Assembly: GCA_035760965.1 (NCBI GenBank)
Contig: DASTRY010000005.1
Coordinates: forward strand, 1 to 31,173
DNA length: 31,173 nucleotides
Source: JADGHX01 sp035760965
GTDB taxonomy: Bacteria > Pseudomonadota > Gammaproteobacteria > Steroidobacterales > Steroidobacteraceae
Direction: 5' to 3'
Numbering within the stretch: the first letter of the stretch is position 1; each line of letters starts with the position of its first letter. Made by a program: the position numbers and the translations under genes. The notes under the pieces are model-generated. The model ran no database searches. It was not told where the DNA came from and saw only the letters and a list, made by a program, of their open reading frames with translations. This document shows, piece by piece, positions 1-6,650 of this stretch.

Positions 1-94
1 CGCTCGTCGCGCCACCGCTAATGCCGCTCGTTGCACCGCCGCTGATGCCGCTTGTCGCACCACCACTGATGCCGCTCGTCGCGCCACCGCTAAT
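1..94 (-). repeat. 24-bp in-frame tandem repeat, 4 units, continuing past the left edge
   Basis: Units lie at 1-22 (incomplete), 23-46, 47-70 and 71-94. The first and fourth units are identical over the visible 22 bases. The second and third differ mainly at third codon positions, so the encoded octapeptide GISGGATS is unchanged. The unit length is a multiple of three, so copy-number change keeps the frame. Confidence 0.9.
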
Positions 95-589
95 TCCCTG
101 TACGAGAATCAGTCCACCCGCGACCGGCTGGATACCCGCCACTTGCACGAGCGACCCGACCGCGATCCCTTCTGATTGTTCGAGCGGTACGAGAGAGACT
201 AGATCGACGTTGACACCCCCTACCGTGGCGCGTCCCAGCGCCGGGACAACCTTCTGAACCACCCCCGTGAGCACGATGCTCGTGGCGCCGGGTACGTACA
301 GCCCTTGGCGCTGAACGCCAAGGACGTTGATGACACCACGCGAATCAAATGTTCCGAAGACCGCAACTGTCTGCCCAACCTCCACATGACCCACAACGCG
401 TGCCGGCAGCCTCTGCCCGAGCACCACGACGACGCCTTCCCGCTGATTTATTGCTTCGACCGGACCCAACAATACCAACGGGGCATCGGTCGAACGTGCA
501 AACGCTCCTCCGCTGATCCCCGCGATCGTCGGGTCGCTCGCCGCGAAAGCAATCGCAGCGACCACTCCCCACAAGTAACGGCCCTTCAT
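1..589 (-). CDS. Secreted DUF5666-like protein with GISGGATS repeats, truncated by the window edge
   Basis: The frame is open from an ATG at 589 to the left edge (196 codons, no stop). AGGAG at 596-600 is a good ribosome binding site. The start MKGRYLWGVVAAIAFAAS looks like a signal peptide, so export is likely. Residues about 36-165 form two or three beta-rich blocks of the type VxxINxxxGxVxVLGQxLxA and GxTVAVFGxFDxRGVINV, which resemble the small beta-barrel repeats of DUF5666 proteins; this family call is from pattern memory only. From about residue 166 the protein becomes a perfect eight-residue repeat, GISGGATS, four times before the window ends. It starts 13 bp after the DUF6502 gene stops, so the two probably share one transcript. 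The function is unknown. The repeat tail could be a surface stalk, a low-complexity linker or a variable-length region. Confidence 0.75.
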   Translation of the reverse strand, partial: MKGRYLWGVVAAIAFAASDPTIAGISGGAFARSTDAPLVLLGPVEAINQREGVVVVLGQRLPARVVGHVEVGQTVAVFGTFDSRGVINVLGVQRQGLYVPGATSIVLTGVVQKVVPALGRATVGGVNVDLVSLVPLEQSEGIAVGSLVQVAGIQPVAGGLILVQGISGGATSGISGGATSGISGGATSGISGGATS

Positions 590-602
590 CGAATTCTCCT
601 CG

Positions 603-1535
603 TCATTCTTTTCTGGCCACCGCCGCAAGCACATCAATCTCTTGCGGCGGAGCTTTGGCGCGCTCGCCTTTTTGCTCAACAGACTTCCCGCGCTCCGATG
701 GACTCTGAACCGATTCGTCTTCAAAGAAATAAACACCCACTCCATACCTTTTGCCGCTCGGCAGCTTTTCCGACGCGGGCAAGCCCGTCAGAAAAGTGTC
801 GAGCTCGACGAGCAGCTCCTGCCCTCGCTCTCCTGCCACCGCAAGAAATTGATCTCTGCCGCGCTCGGTCAATGCGTCGTCCGAGACGACCGCGCGCTCA
901 AAATATCCAGGGTCTGTTTCAGGTCGCAGAAGGTTGTGGACGAAGTTCGCGGTGACCACACCGAGAAAACGCCCCATTCGTTCGATACGCGTGACATCGG
1001 CGCCGCGCGGCACGTATGCGCGCGACAAGCAACGCACTGTGCTTTGATCAATGACTTCGCAAGATCCCGCGGCGATGAGCTCGTCGAGCAACGCATCTCG
1101 GTCCGCCTCGGGACATGCGATCCGAACGAGCTCGTCGAATGGGCGCCGAGGCGAGTCCGGAATGTCGACAAGGTCGAGATCCATGGGCAAGCCGTACGCG
1201 CCCGAGAAGCTGGAGTGGGTGTGCCAGACCGTCAGAAGGTTTGTGATCTGATCGAGGCTGACGCCGGCGCGCATGCTGTGCGGTGCCCCCGCACGAAGGG
1301 CTTCTCTCAGCGCCACAACATCGGATCGATTTAGCCCCGCAACGACGGCAAGGCGTGCGTCGGTAGTGGGGCGGTTTTGCTGCTTGAGGCGAGCCTCGAG
1401 TGATTCGATGTAGGTGCGCCGTACTACACCTGAGATCTCGCTTGCTGTGATGCCGTACTCAAAAGCCACACGCATCAGTGGCCTTATGAGTGCTGAGAAC
1501 ACGTTCAGCACGGCTTCTTTTGGTGATGCGCCCAC
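603..1535 (-). CDS. DUF6502 family protein
   Basis: From a GTG at 1535 this is a 310-residue protein, close to the usual DUF6502 length as I remember it. Characteristic pieces are LIRPLMRVAFEYGITASEIS near the N-terminus, RPTTDARLAVVAGLNRSDV in the first third (it reads like a winged-helix element), a middle segment LDELIAAGSCEVIDQSTVRCLSRAYVP, and a C-terminal region with FVHNLL and LLVELDTFL. No enzyme motif is visible. The frame extends upstream to a TTG at 1577, but a sigma70-like promoter (1562-1590) lies inside that extension, which argues for the GTG. The Shine-Dalgarno is not ideal (GGGGAG only 2 bases before GTG). The charged C-terminus, rich in Glu and Lys, is variable in appearance. 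The function is unknown. The helix-turn-helix-like look and the palindrome at its promoter make self-regulation a reasonable guess. It is followed 13 bp later by the repeat-bearing secreted protein. Confidence 0.75.
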   Translation of the reverse strand: MGASPKEAVLNVFSALIRPLMRVAFEYGITASEISGVVRRTYIESLEARLKQQNRPTTDARLAVVAGLNRSDVVALREALRAGAPHSMRAGVSLDQITNLLTVWHTHSSFSGAYGLPMDLDLVDIPDSPRRPFDELVRIACPEADRDALLDELIAAGSCEVIDQSTVRCLSRAYVPRGADVTRIERMGRFLGVVTANFVHNLLRPETDPGYFERAVVSDDALTERGRDQFLAVAGERGQELLVELDTFLTGLPASEKLPSGKRYGVGVYFFEDESVQSPSERGKSVEQKGERAKAPPQEIDVLAAVARKE

Positions 1536-1553
1536 AACTCCCCGCTTCGTCCT

Positions 1554-1590
1554 TTGACATAACCGTAGGCGGGTCAATGACTTATGTCAA
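1554..1590. promoter_or_regulatory. Inverted repeat TTGACATAA-N19-TTATGTCAA, candidate operator
   Basis: TTGACATAA at 1554-1562 and TTATGTCAA at 1582-1590 are exact reverse complements. One arm contains the -35 hexamer of the DUF6502 promoter and the other covers the end of its -10 and the expected start site. A dimeric regulator bound to both arms would block RNA polymerase. Confidence 0.5.
1562..1590 (-). promoter_or_regulatory. Sigma70-like promoter of the DUF6502 operon
   Basis: On the minus strand TTGACA (1590-1585, a perfect -35) is followed after exactly 17 bases by TACGGT (1567-1562, 3 of 6 matches to TATAAT). Transcription would start near 1555, about 20 bases before the GTG at 1535. 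The promoter overlaps a 9-bp inverted repeat described separately. Confidence 0.5.
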
Positions 1591-1802
1591 CGTTGTGGAA
1601 CGAAACTACCTAGGGGCTTCCCTCAGTCCGGTAGCTTAGACTAATCAAAACAACGACTTGGGTTGCGCAGAACCGACTAAAGTCGCGGGTCCCGGCCCTC
1701 AGAATGAATTCCAACTAGTGTGATTTGTGTCCTTGACGGGATGAAAAGACGGATATCCCGAAAAAGAGTCAGGGATTGCCGAAGCGCGCACTTAAGGCGC
1801 GT

Positions 1803-2975
1803 TCACACCCGTTCCCCCGCATCAAAAATGCGCCCGTGCTCCAGGATTGCGTACCGGTCCGTCATCCCCGCGATGTAGTCGGCGACGATGCGGGCGCGGC
1901 CGGCGTCGCCGCTCGATTGCTTCGCGCGATGCGCAGCGTCGCGATGCTCAGTGGGCATCAGGTTCACGTCGTTCATGAAGGCATTGAAGAGGTCCGTTAG
2001 CACGCGTCGTGACTTGGCCGTCATCCGCAGCACCTTGTAGTGCCGGTAGACGTGCTCGTTCAGGAACTTCTTCAGCTCGAGATGCTCGGCGCGCACCTCG
2101 TCGCTCATGCCGACGAGCGGCTTGGCGCGGCGGCGCACGTCTTCGATGGAGGCCGGCGCGGCGTCATCGAGGCGCGCCTGCGTCGTGCGAATGAGGTCGA
2201 CGACCACGTAGTTGATCATGCGGCGTAAGACTTCGTGCACCAGCCGCCGTTCGCCGAGGTGCGGATATTTGCGCGTGACGGCCTCGTACTGGCGGCGGAA
2301 CATGCGCACCTCCTGCAGCTCCGCCACCTCGATGAGCTGCGCGCGCAGCCCGTCGTCCACGTCGTGATGGTTGTACGCAATCTCGTCCGCGATGTTCGCG
2401 ATCTGCGCTTCGAGCCCCGGTTGCCGGCGCTTCAGGAACCGCTCGCCGATCTCGCCGAGCGCACGCGCGTTGCGCGCGGAACAGTGCTTCAGGATTCCCT
2501 CGCGGCACTCGAACGTGAGGTTCAGCCCCGGAAACTCCGCGTATCGCTCTTCGAGCGTATCCACCACGCGCAGCGACTGCAGGTTGTGCTCGAACCCGCC
2601 GTACTCGCGCATGCAGTGATTCAGCGCCTCTTGCCCCGCGTGACCGAACGGCGTGTGCCCCAGGTCGTGCGCAAGGCTGATTGCTTCCACGAGCGTCTCG
2701 TTCAACCGCAACGCCCGCGCGATCGTGCGTGCGATCTGCGCCACCTCCATCGAATGCGTGACGCGCGTGCGATACAGATCGCCTTCGTGATTCACGAACA
2801 CCTGCGTCTTGTACGCGAGGCGCCGGAACGCATTCGAATGGATGATGCGGTCGCGATCCCGCTGGAACTCCGTTCGATATTCCGGCGGCGGCTCCGGGTA
2901 GCGGCGGCCGCGGGACAACGCATCGTGGGCGGCGAAGGGCGCGAGCAAATCCGGGCCTCTGTCGACGATGTCCAC
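1803..2975 (-). CDS. dgt: dGTP triphosphohydrolase-like protein (HD superfamily)
   Basis: This 390-residue protein hydrolyses deoxynucleoside triphosphates to the nucleoside and tripolyphosphate in the cytoplasm, trimming dNTP pools. The metal-binding HD signature is complete: H74 in RVTHSMEV, then H103-D104 in AHDLGHTPFGHAG, and a later YNHHDVDDG block that follows the family pattern. The N-terminal RTEFQRDRDRIIHSNAFRRL is also typical. The length fits the shorter dGTPase-like subfamily rather than the roughly 500-residue E. coli Dgt, so the nucleotide preference is uncertain. The start is a GTG at 2975, four bases after the aroB stop, so it is the last gene of aroK-aroB-dgt and probably translationally coupled. 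There is no obvious terminator after it. Confidence 0.92.
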   Translation of the reverse strand: MDIVDRGPDLLAPFAAHDALSRGRRYPEPPPEYRTEFQRDRDRIIHSNAFRRLAYKTQVFVNHEGDLYRTRVTHSMEVAQIARTIARALRLNETLVEAISLAHDLGHTPFGHAGQEALNHCMREYGGFEHNLQSLRVVDTLEERYAEFPGLNLTFECREGILKHCSARNARALGEIGERFLKRRQPGLEAQIANIADEIAYNHHDVDDGLRAQLIEVAELQEVRMFRRQYEAVTRKYPHLGERRLVHEVLRRMINYVVVDLIRTTQARLDDAAPASIEDVRRRAKPLVGMSDEVRAEHLELKKFLNEHVYRHYKVLRMTAKSRRVLTDLFNAFMNDVNLMPTEHRDAAHRAKQSSGDAGRARIVADYIAGMTDRYAILEHGRIFDAGERV

Positions 2976-2979
2976 GGCG

Positions 2980-4062
2980 CTATCCGAGATGGGCCTCTAA
3001 CGTTCGTTTCAGGGCGGCGTCCGGATACTCGGCGGTGACGAACGAGTCGCCGATGGAACGCAGCAACACGAGCCGGATCCGTCCGCTCTTCACCTTCTTA
3101 TCGATACGCATGTGCTCGAGCGCGGTCGCCGCGGGCACGTCGCGCTCTTCAGTCGGTAGGCCGGCGCGCACGAGCAGCTTGCGCAGCCGCTCGACGACAT
3201 CGCCATCGATCAACCCGGCCTCGCGCGACATCGTGGCGGCCATCAGCAAGCCCGCGCCGACCGCTTCGCCGTGCAGCCATTTGGTGTAGGCGGTGGCGGA
3301 TTCGAGCGCGTGGCCGAACGTGTGCCCGAGATTCAGCAGCGCGCGGTCGCCCGTCTCGCGCTCGTCGCGCCCGACGATGCTGGCCTTGATCTCGCACGAG
3401 CGGCGGATCACGTGCGCCAGCGCGTCCGCATCGTGCGCCAGCAGCTTGTCGATATTCTGCTCGAGCCAGGCGAACAGCGCGGCATCGCTGATGAGGCCGT
3501 ACTTGATGACCTCGGCCAGCCCGGCGCGCAGCTCGCGCGCGGGCAGGGTTCGCAGCGTGTCCGTATCCGCGATCACCGCGACGGGCTGGTGGAACGCGCC
3601 GATCAGATTCTTCCCGCCCGGATGATTCACGCCCGTCTTGCCGCCCACCGACGAGTCCACCTGTGCGAGCAAGGTGGTCGGTACCTGGACGTACGCAACG
3701 CCACGCTGATAGCAGGCTGCGGCGAAGCCCGCCATGTCCCCAACGACCCCGCCGCCGAGCGCGAGCACCGTGCAATCGCGCGCAAAACGGTTGGCGACAA
3801 GCACGTCCAAGATGCGCGACACGGTCGCGAGCGTCTTGTGGGATTCGCCATCCGGCAGCGTCACTTCGACGAGCCGACGCTCGCCCAGGCCGCGCTTCAC
3901 AGCGGCGCCGTACAGCGGCCCCACCGTCGTATTCGTCACGAGCAGCACATCTCGCCCCGGCACGTGCTGGGCCAGCGTCTCGGCGCGCGCGAGCAGGCCG
4001 CTCCCGATCACGATGGGGTAGCTGCGACTGCCAAGTTCGACTCTCAATGGGCTCACGTGCAT
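2980..4062 (-). CDS. aroB: 3-dehydroquinate synthase
   Basis: This 360-residue protein converts DAHP to 3-dehydroquinate, the second step of the shikimate pathway, in the cytoplasm using NAD and a divalent metal. Family motifs include LALGGGVVGDMAGFAA for nucleotide binding, AQVDSSVGGKTGVNHPGGKN for the substrate pocket, and NLGHTFGHALE with metal-ligand histidines. The frame is open upstream to 4185, but that stretch has no family similarity and overlaps the aroK end. The ATG at 4062 starts MHVSPLRVELGSRSYPIVIG, which is where AroB proteins begin. It lies 67 bp after aroK and just before dgt. Confidence 0.95.
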   Translation of the reverse strand: MHVSPLRVELGSRSYPIVIGSGLLARAETLAQHVPGRDVLLVTNTTVGPLYGAAVKRGLGERRLVEVTLPDGESHKTLATVSRILDVLVANRFARDCTVLALGGGVVGDMAGFAAACYQRGVAYVQVPTTLLAQVDSSVGGKTGVNHPGGKNLIGAFHQPVAVIADTDTLRTLPARELRAGLAEVIKYGLISDAALFAWLEQNIDKLLAHDADALAHVIRRSCEIKASIVGRDERETGDRALLNLGHTFGHALESATAYTKWLHGEAVGAGLLMAATMSREAGLIDGDVVERLRKLLVRAGLPTEERDVPAATALEHMRIDKKVKSGRIRLVLLRSIGDSFVTAEYPDAALKRTLEAHLG

Positions 4063-4129
4063 CGTTTCGCGGCGCGCAGGGCCAAGCCGCGCGACGCGGG
4101 CAGTATATACGGGGATGGTCGACGGGCCG

Positions 4130-4666
4130 TCAGCCGACGCGAGGCAACTTGCTGTCCTTGAACGCCCGCAGAATTTCCTCGGCAACGCTGCGCACGCGCC
4201 GCCCGTCGGTGGGCACGGTCACGTCTGCAATCTCGCTGTAGAGCGGAGCGCGCACGCGCATCAGCTCCTCCAGCCTCACGGCAGGATCCACGTTGTTGAG
4301 CAGCGGCCGGTTCCGTGCGTGCCGAACCCGGTGCACCTGCTGCGCCACCGAGGTTTCCAGGTACGCGACGAACCCGCGCGAGGCCAGGCACGCGCGGTTC
4401 GCCGGCAGCAGAATCGCACCGCCGCCGGTCGCCAGCACCATCGGCTCGGTCATCGTCAACGCTTCGAGCGCCTCGCGTTCACGCTCGCGAAAACCCGCCT
4501 CGCCTTCCTTCTCGAAGATGTAGGGGATGTCGACGCCGGTGCGCTTCTCGATCTCCGCATCGCTGTCGTAGAACGGCGCGTTCAGCAGCCGCGCGAGGTA
4601 CTTACCGACCGCGGTCTTGCCGGAGCCCATGGGGCCGATGAGGAAGAGGTTGCGCTTGCCTTGCAT
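4130..4666 (-). CDS. aroK: Shikimate kinase
   Basis: This 178-residue kinase phosphorylates shikimate at the 3-hydroxyl using ATP in the cytoplasm. The Walker A loop GPMGSGKT is at residues 11-18, the shikimate and magnesium DSD at 34-36, and the GGGA motif at about 80. The lid region carries RNRPLL. The length is normal. It is the first gene of aroK-aroB-dgt. In many gammaproteobacteria aroK directly follows pilQ; here a lipoprotein gene with a terminator sits between them, so aroK probably has its own promoter in the short stretch 4667-4717. Confidence 0.95.
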   Translation of the reverse strand: MQGKRNLFLIGPMGSGKTAVGKYLARLLNAPFYDSDAEIEKRTGVDIPYIFEKEGEAGFREREREALEALTMTEPMVLATGGGAILLPANRACLASRGFVAYLETSVAQQVHRVRHARNRPLLNNVDPAVRLEELMRVRAPLYSEIADVTVPTDGRRVRSVAEEILRAFKDSKLPRVG

Positions 4667-4717
4667 ACGCGCGCATCAGCATACCCATTGCGCCGGCCGA
4701 GCGGGGGACGCGCACCC

Positions 4718-4747
4718 AAAAGAAAGCGGCCGCCCGAAGGCGGCCGC
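4718..4747 (-). terminator. Rho-independent terminator after the Ig-like lipoprotein gene
   Basis: A perfect 9-bp stem GCGGCCGCC/GGCGGCCGC (4739-4747 and 4726-4734) closes a TTCG loop on the minus strand and is followed by TTTCTTTT (4725-4718). It begins 28 bp after the stop of the lipoprotein gene and separates the pil side from aroK. Confidence 0.9.
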
Positions 4748-4774
4748 GTGATGGCTACTGCCGAGACTCGCCGG

Positions 4775-6571
4775 TCAGGGCGTGAGCGTCCCGGTGCTCA
4801 GAGTCGTGGTTCCCGCGATGTTGCTGACACCGGGCCCTTTGGTCGCCACGGTCAGCGTGAACGTGCCATTGGCCGGCCCGACGGTGCCTGCCCCCGAGAT
4901 CGTGAACGCGAAGAGCGTCGTGCCGGGAACCAAGAGATCCGCCTTCTGCCCCGTGCACGGCACCTCGAACGTGTTGGGCGCGAGGACGCTCCAGCCGGTG
5001 CCCGCGACCGCGAGACTGACCGTCGTCTTGCCGGGCATGACGTTGCCGCGCGCATCGCGCACGTGGAAATAGAACGTCTTGCTCGTGTCGGCCGGCACCG
5101 AGATCGTTCCGCCGACCGGATTCATGCTGGAGTCGTACACCGTCACGACCGGCGTGCTGCCGGACATGATGATCAGGTTCGACGCGCCGATACCGGCCGT
5201 CTTCTTGGCGGGGTCGCAGCGCGCGGGGTCCTGGCAGAGCAGGCCGTTGAACTTGCCGTCCGGACCGTTCCAGACCCCGAGATCGGCGCCCTGGTTGTAG
5301 AAGTCGAGGAAGGGCTCGTTGGACTGGCGGATGCCGTCCTCGTTGTCGTCGCGGAACGGCTCGCCGAGATCCTGCGGCTGGAGCGGGTCGGCGTCGAACA
5401 GATCGACGCTCGTGAAGATGCCATCGCCGTTCACGTCGTTGAACGACTCCTCGCCCGTCGCGGTGGCCAGCAGCGTCACGCGACCATCCGTGGGCCGCGG
5501 ATTGGAGCTGCGCCAGTTGGTGGCGCACACGCCGCCTTCGCCGGCCGTCGCGACCGTGCCGCCGGGGCACTCGCTCAGGATGCTGCCGCCTTCCGCCGTG
5601 AACGTCACCGCCGTGCCATCCGGCGGCGGGTTGTTGAAGCGATCGGAGAGACGCGCGGTGACGGGCACCACGACGCCGTCGTAGTTCCACGCCTCCACGT
5701 TGTTGCATTGCACGGCGAGCGAGAAGCTGTCCGCGTCCGGCAAGCCGCTCGAAATCGTCAGCTGGCTCGACTGCGTCGAGATCGCGGGCGAGGCGATCTT
5801 CGCCGTCACGGTTGCCGTCGTGTGGATGGTGCCCGCGTTGACGATCGTCTGCACGCGACCCTGCGCATCGCTCTTCGCGGTGGTCGGCGTCAGCGTGATG
5901 CCGCCCACGTTCGTATCGAGCGAGAAGGTCACATCCGCGTCGGCACGCGGAGCTCCCGAAGAATCCTTCACTTCGAAGATGACGGTGGAGGTTTCCTGCC
6001 GACCCGCACCACCCGTGCCCTGCAGCGCGATCTGAGAAGGCGTTGCCGACACGAAGGCGATCGAGCCGATCGAACCGGCTGCGACATCGACGGTGCCCGT
6101 GGCGGAGAGCTGCTTGCCGCCGATGTTCGCGGTGGCGGTGATCACGTCCGTCCCGCTGCAGCCCGACGCGACGTACGTCGTGCTCGCAATACCGGTCGTG
6201 GTCACGACCGGCGACGTCACGGTCGCCTTGCCCTGCGCGATACACGGGGAATTGAACGTGACGCTCGTAGATTCCGTGTAGAGCACACCATCGGACTGCT
6301 GCAGGACGACCTGCAGACCCGTGCTGCCGCCTGCGGACAGCGTTGCGCTGGTGATGCCCATGGTGCCGGGGTTGAAGCTCGTCCCGGCGGGGTTACCGAG
6401 GGAGACGGTGGTGTTGCTCCCGTTGCCGGCGCCGGCGCCACCGCCGTTACCGCCACTGCCGCCGGTGGACCCGGGATCCTTGAACTTACTGTCGCTATCG
6501 CCGCCGCCGCCGCAGGCTGCAAGTACACCGGCGATCGCAATGGCGACCGCGACAAAGCCAACTTTGCGCAT
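4775..6571 (-). CDS. Lipoprotein with Ig-like domains and two EF-hand-like loops
   Basis: The 598-residue product begins MRKVGFVAVAIAIAGVLAAC, a lipoprotein signal with the lipobox LAAC and acylated C20. A Gly/Ser linker follows (21-53). Ig-like beta-sandwich segments resembling bacterial Ig/invasin repeats lie at about 56-165, 170-275 (VIFEVKDSSGAPRADADVTF) and 295-375, with a fourth at about 470-595. Between the third and fourth are two canonical 12-residue EF-hand loops, DVNGDGIFTSVD (379-390) and DDNEDGIRQSNE (408-419), so calcium binding is likely. Several cysteines outside the signal suggest disulfides. The gene starts 79 bp after pilQ, with GGGTAGGGA before the ATG, and ends at a strong terminator. 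An envelope or surface role, perhaps linked to the pilus machine, is inferred from position only. Confidence 0.8.
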   Translation of the reverse strand: MRKVGFVAVAIAIAGVLAACGGGGDSDSKFKDPGSTGGSGGNGGGAGAGNGSNTTVSLGNPAGTSFNPGTMGITSATLSAGGSTGLQVVLQQSDGVLYTESTSVTFNSPCIAQGKATVTSPVVTTTGIASTTYVASGCSGTDVITATANIGGKQLSATGTVDVAAGSIGSIAFVSATPSQIALQGTGGAGRQETSTVIFEVKDSSGAPRADADVTFSLDTNVGGITLTPTTAKSDAQGRVQTIVNAGTIHTTATVTAKIASPAISTQSSQLTISSGLPDADSFSLAVQCNNVEAWNYDGVVVPVTARLSDRFNNPPPDGTAVTFTAEGGSILSECPGGTVATAGEGGVCATNWRSSNPRPTDGRVTLLATATGEESFNDVNGDGIFTSVDLFDADPLQPQDLGEPFRDDNEDGIRQSNEPFLDFYNQGADLGVWNGPDGKFNGLLCQDPARCDPAKKTAGIGASNLIIMSGSTPVVTVYDSSMNPVGGTISVPADTSKTFYFHVRDARGNVMPGKTTVSLAVAGTGWSVLAPNTFEVPCTGQKADLLVPGTTLFAFTISGAGTVGPANGTFTLTVATKGPGVSNIAGTTTLSTGTLTP

Positions 6572-6609
6572 GATCCCTACCCGTTTAGAGCCCGTACCAC
6601 ATCAACACT

Positions 6610-6635
6610 CGGCGCGCGTTCCCCGGCGCGCGCCG
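6610..6635 (-). terminator. GC-rich hairpin after pilQ, possible weak terminator or attenuator
   Basis: CGGCGCGCG (6610-6618) pairs with CGCGCGCCG (6627-6635) around an 8-base loop, in the 79-bp gap between pilQ and the lipoprotein gene. The minus strand beyond it has no T tract, so termination may be partial. Confidence 0.4.
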
Positions 6636-6650
6636 CGGATTGTCAAATCC

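Noticed and set aside
1603..1800. Possible riboswitch or terminator between dgt and the DUF6502 gene
   Set aside because: Short inverted repeats (CGGGAT/ATCCCG, CGCGC/GCGCG) are present but do not form a known riboswitch fold or a hairpin with a T tract.
4063..4185. N-terminal extension of aroB
   Set aside because: The frame is open, but the extra residues have no AroB character and overlap the aroK end; the ATG at 4062 gives the normal N-terminus.
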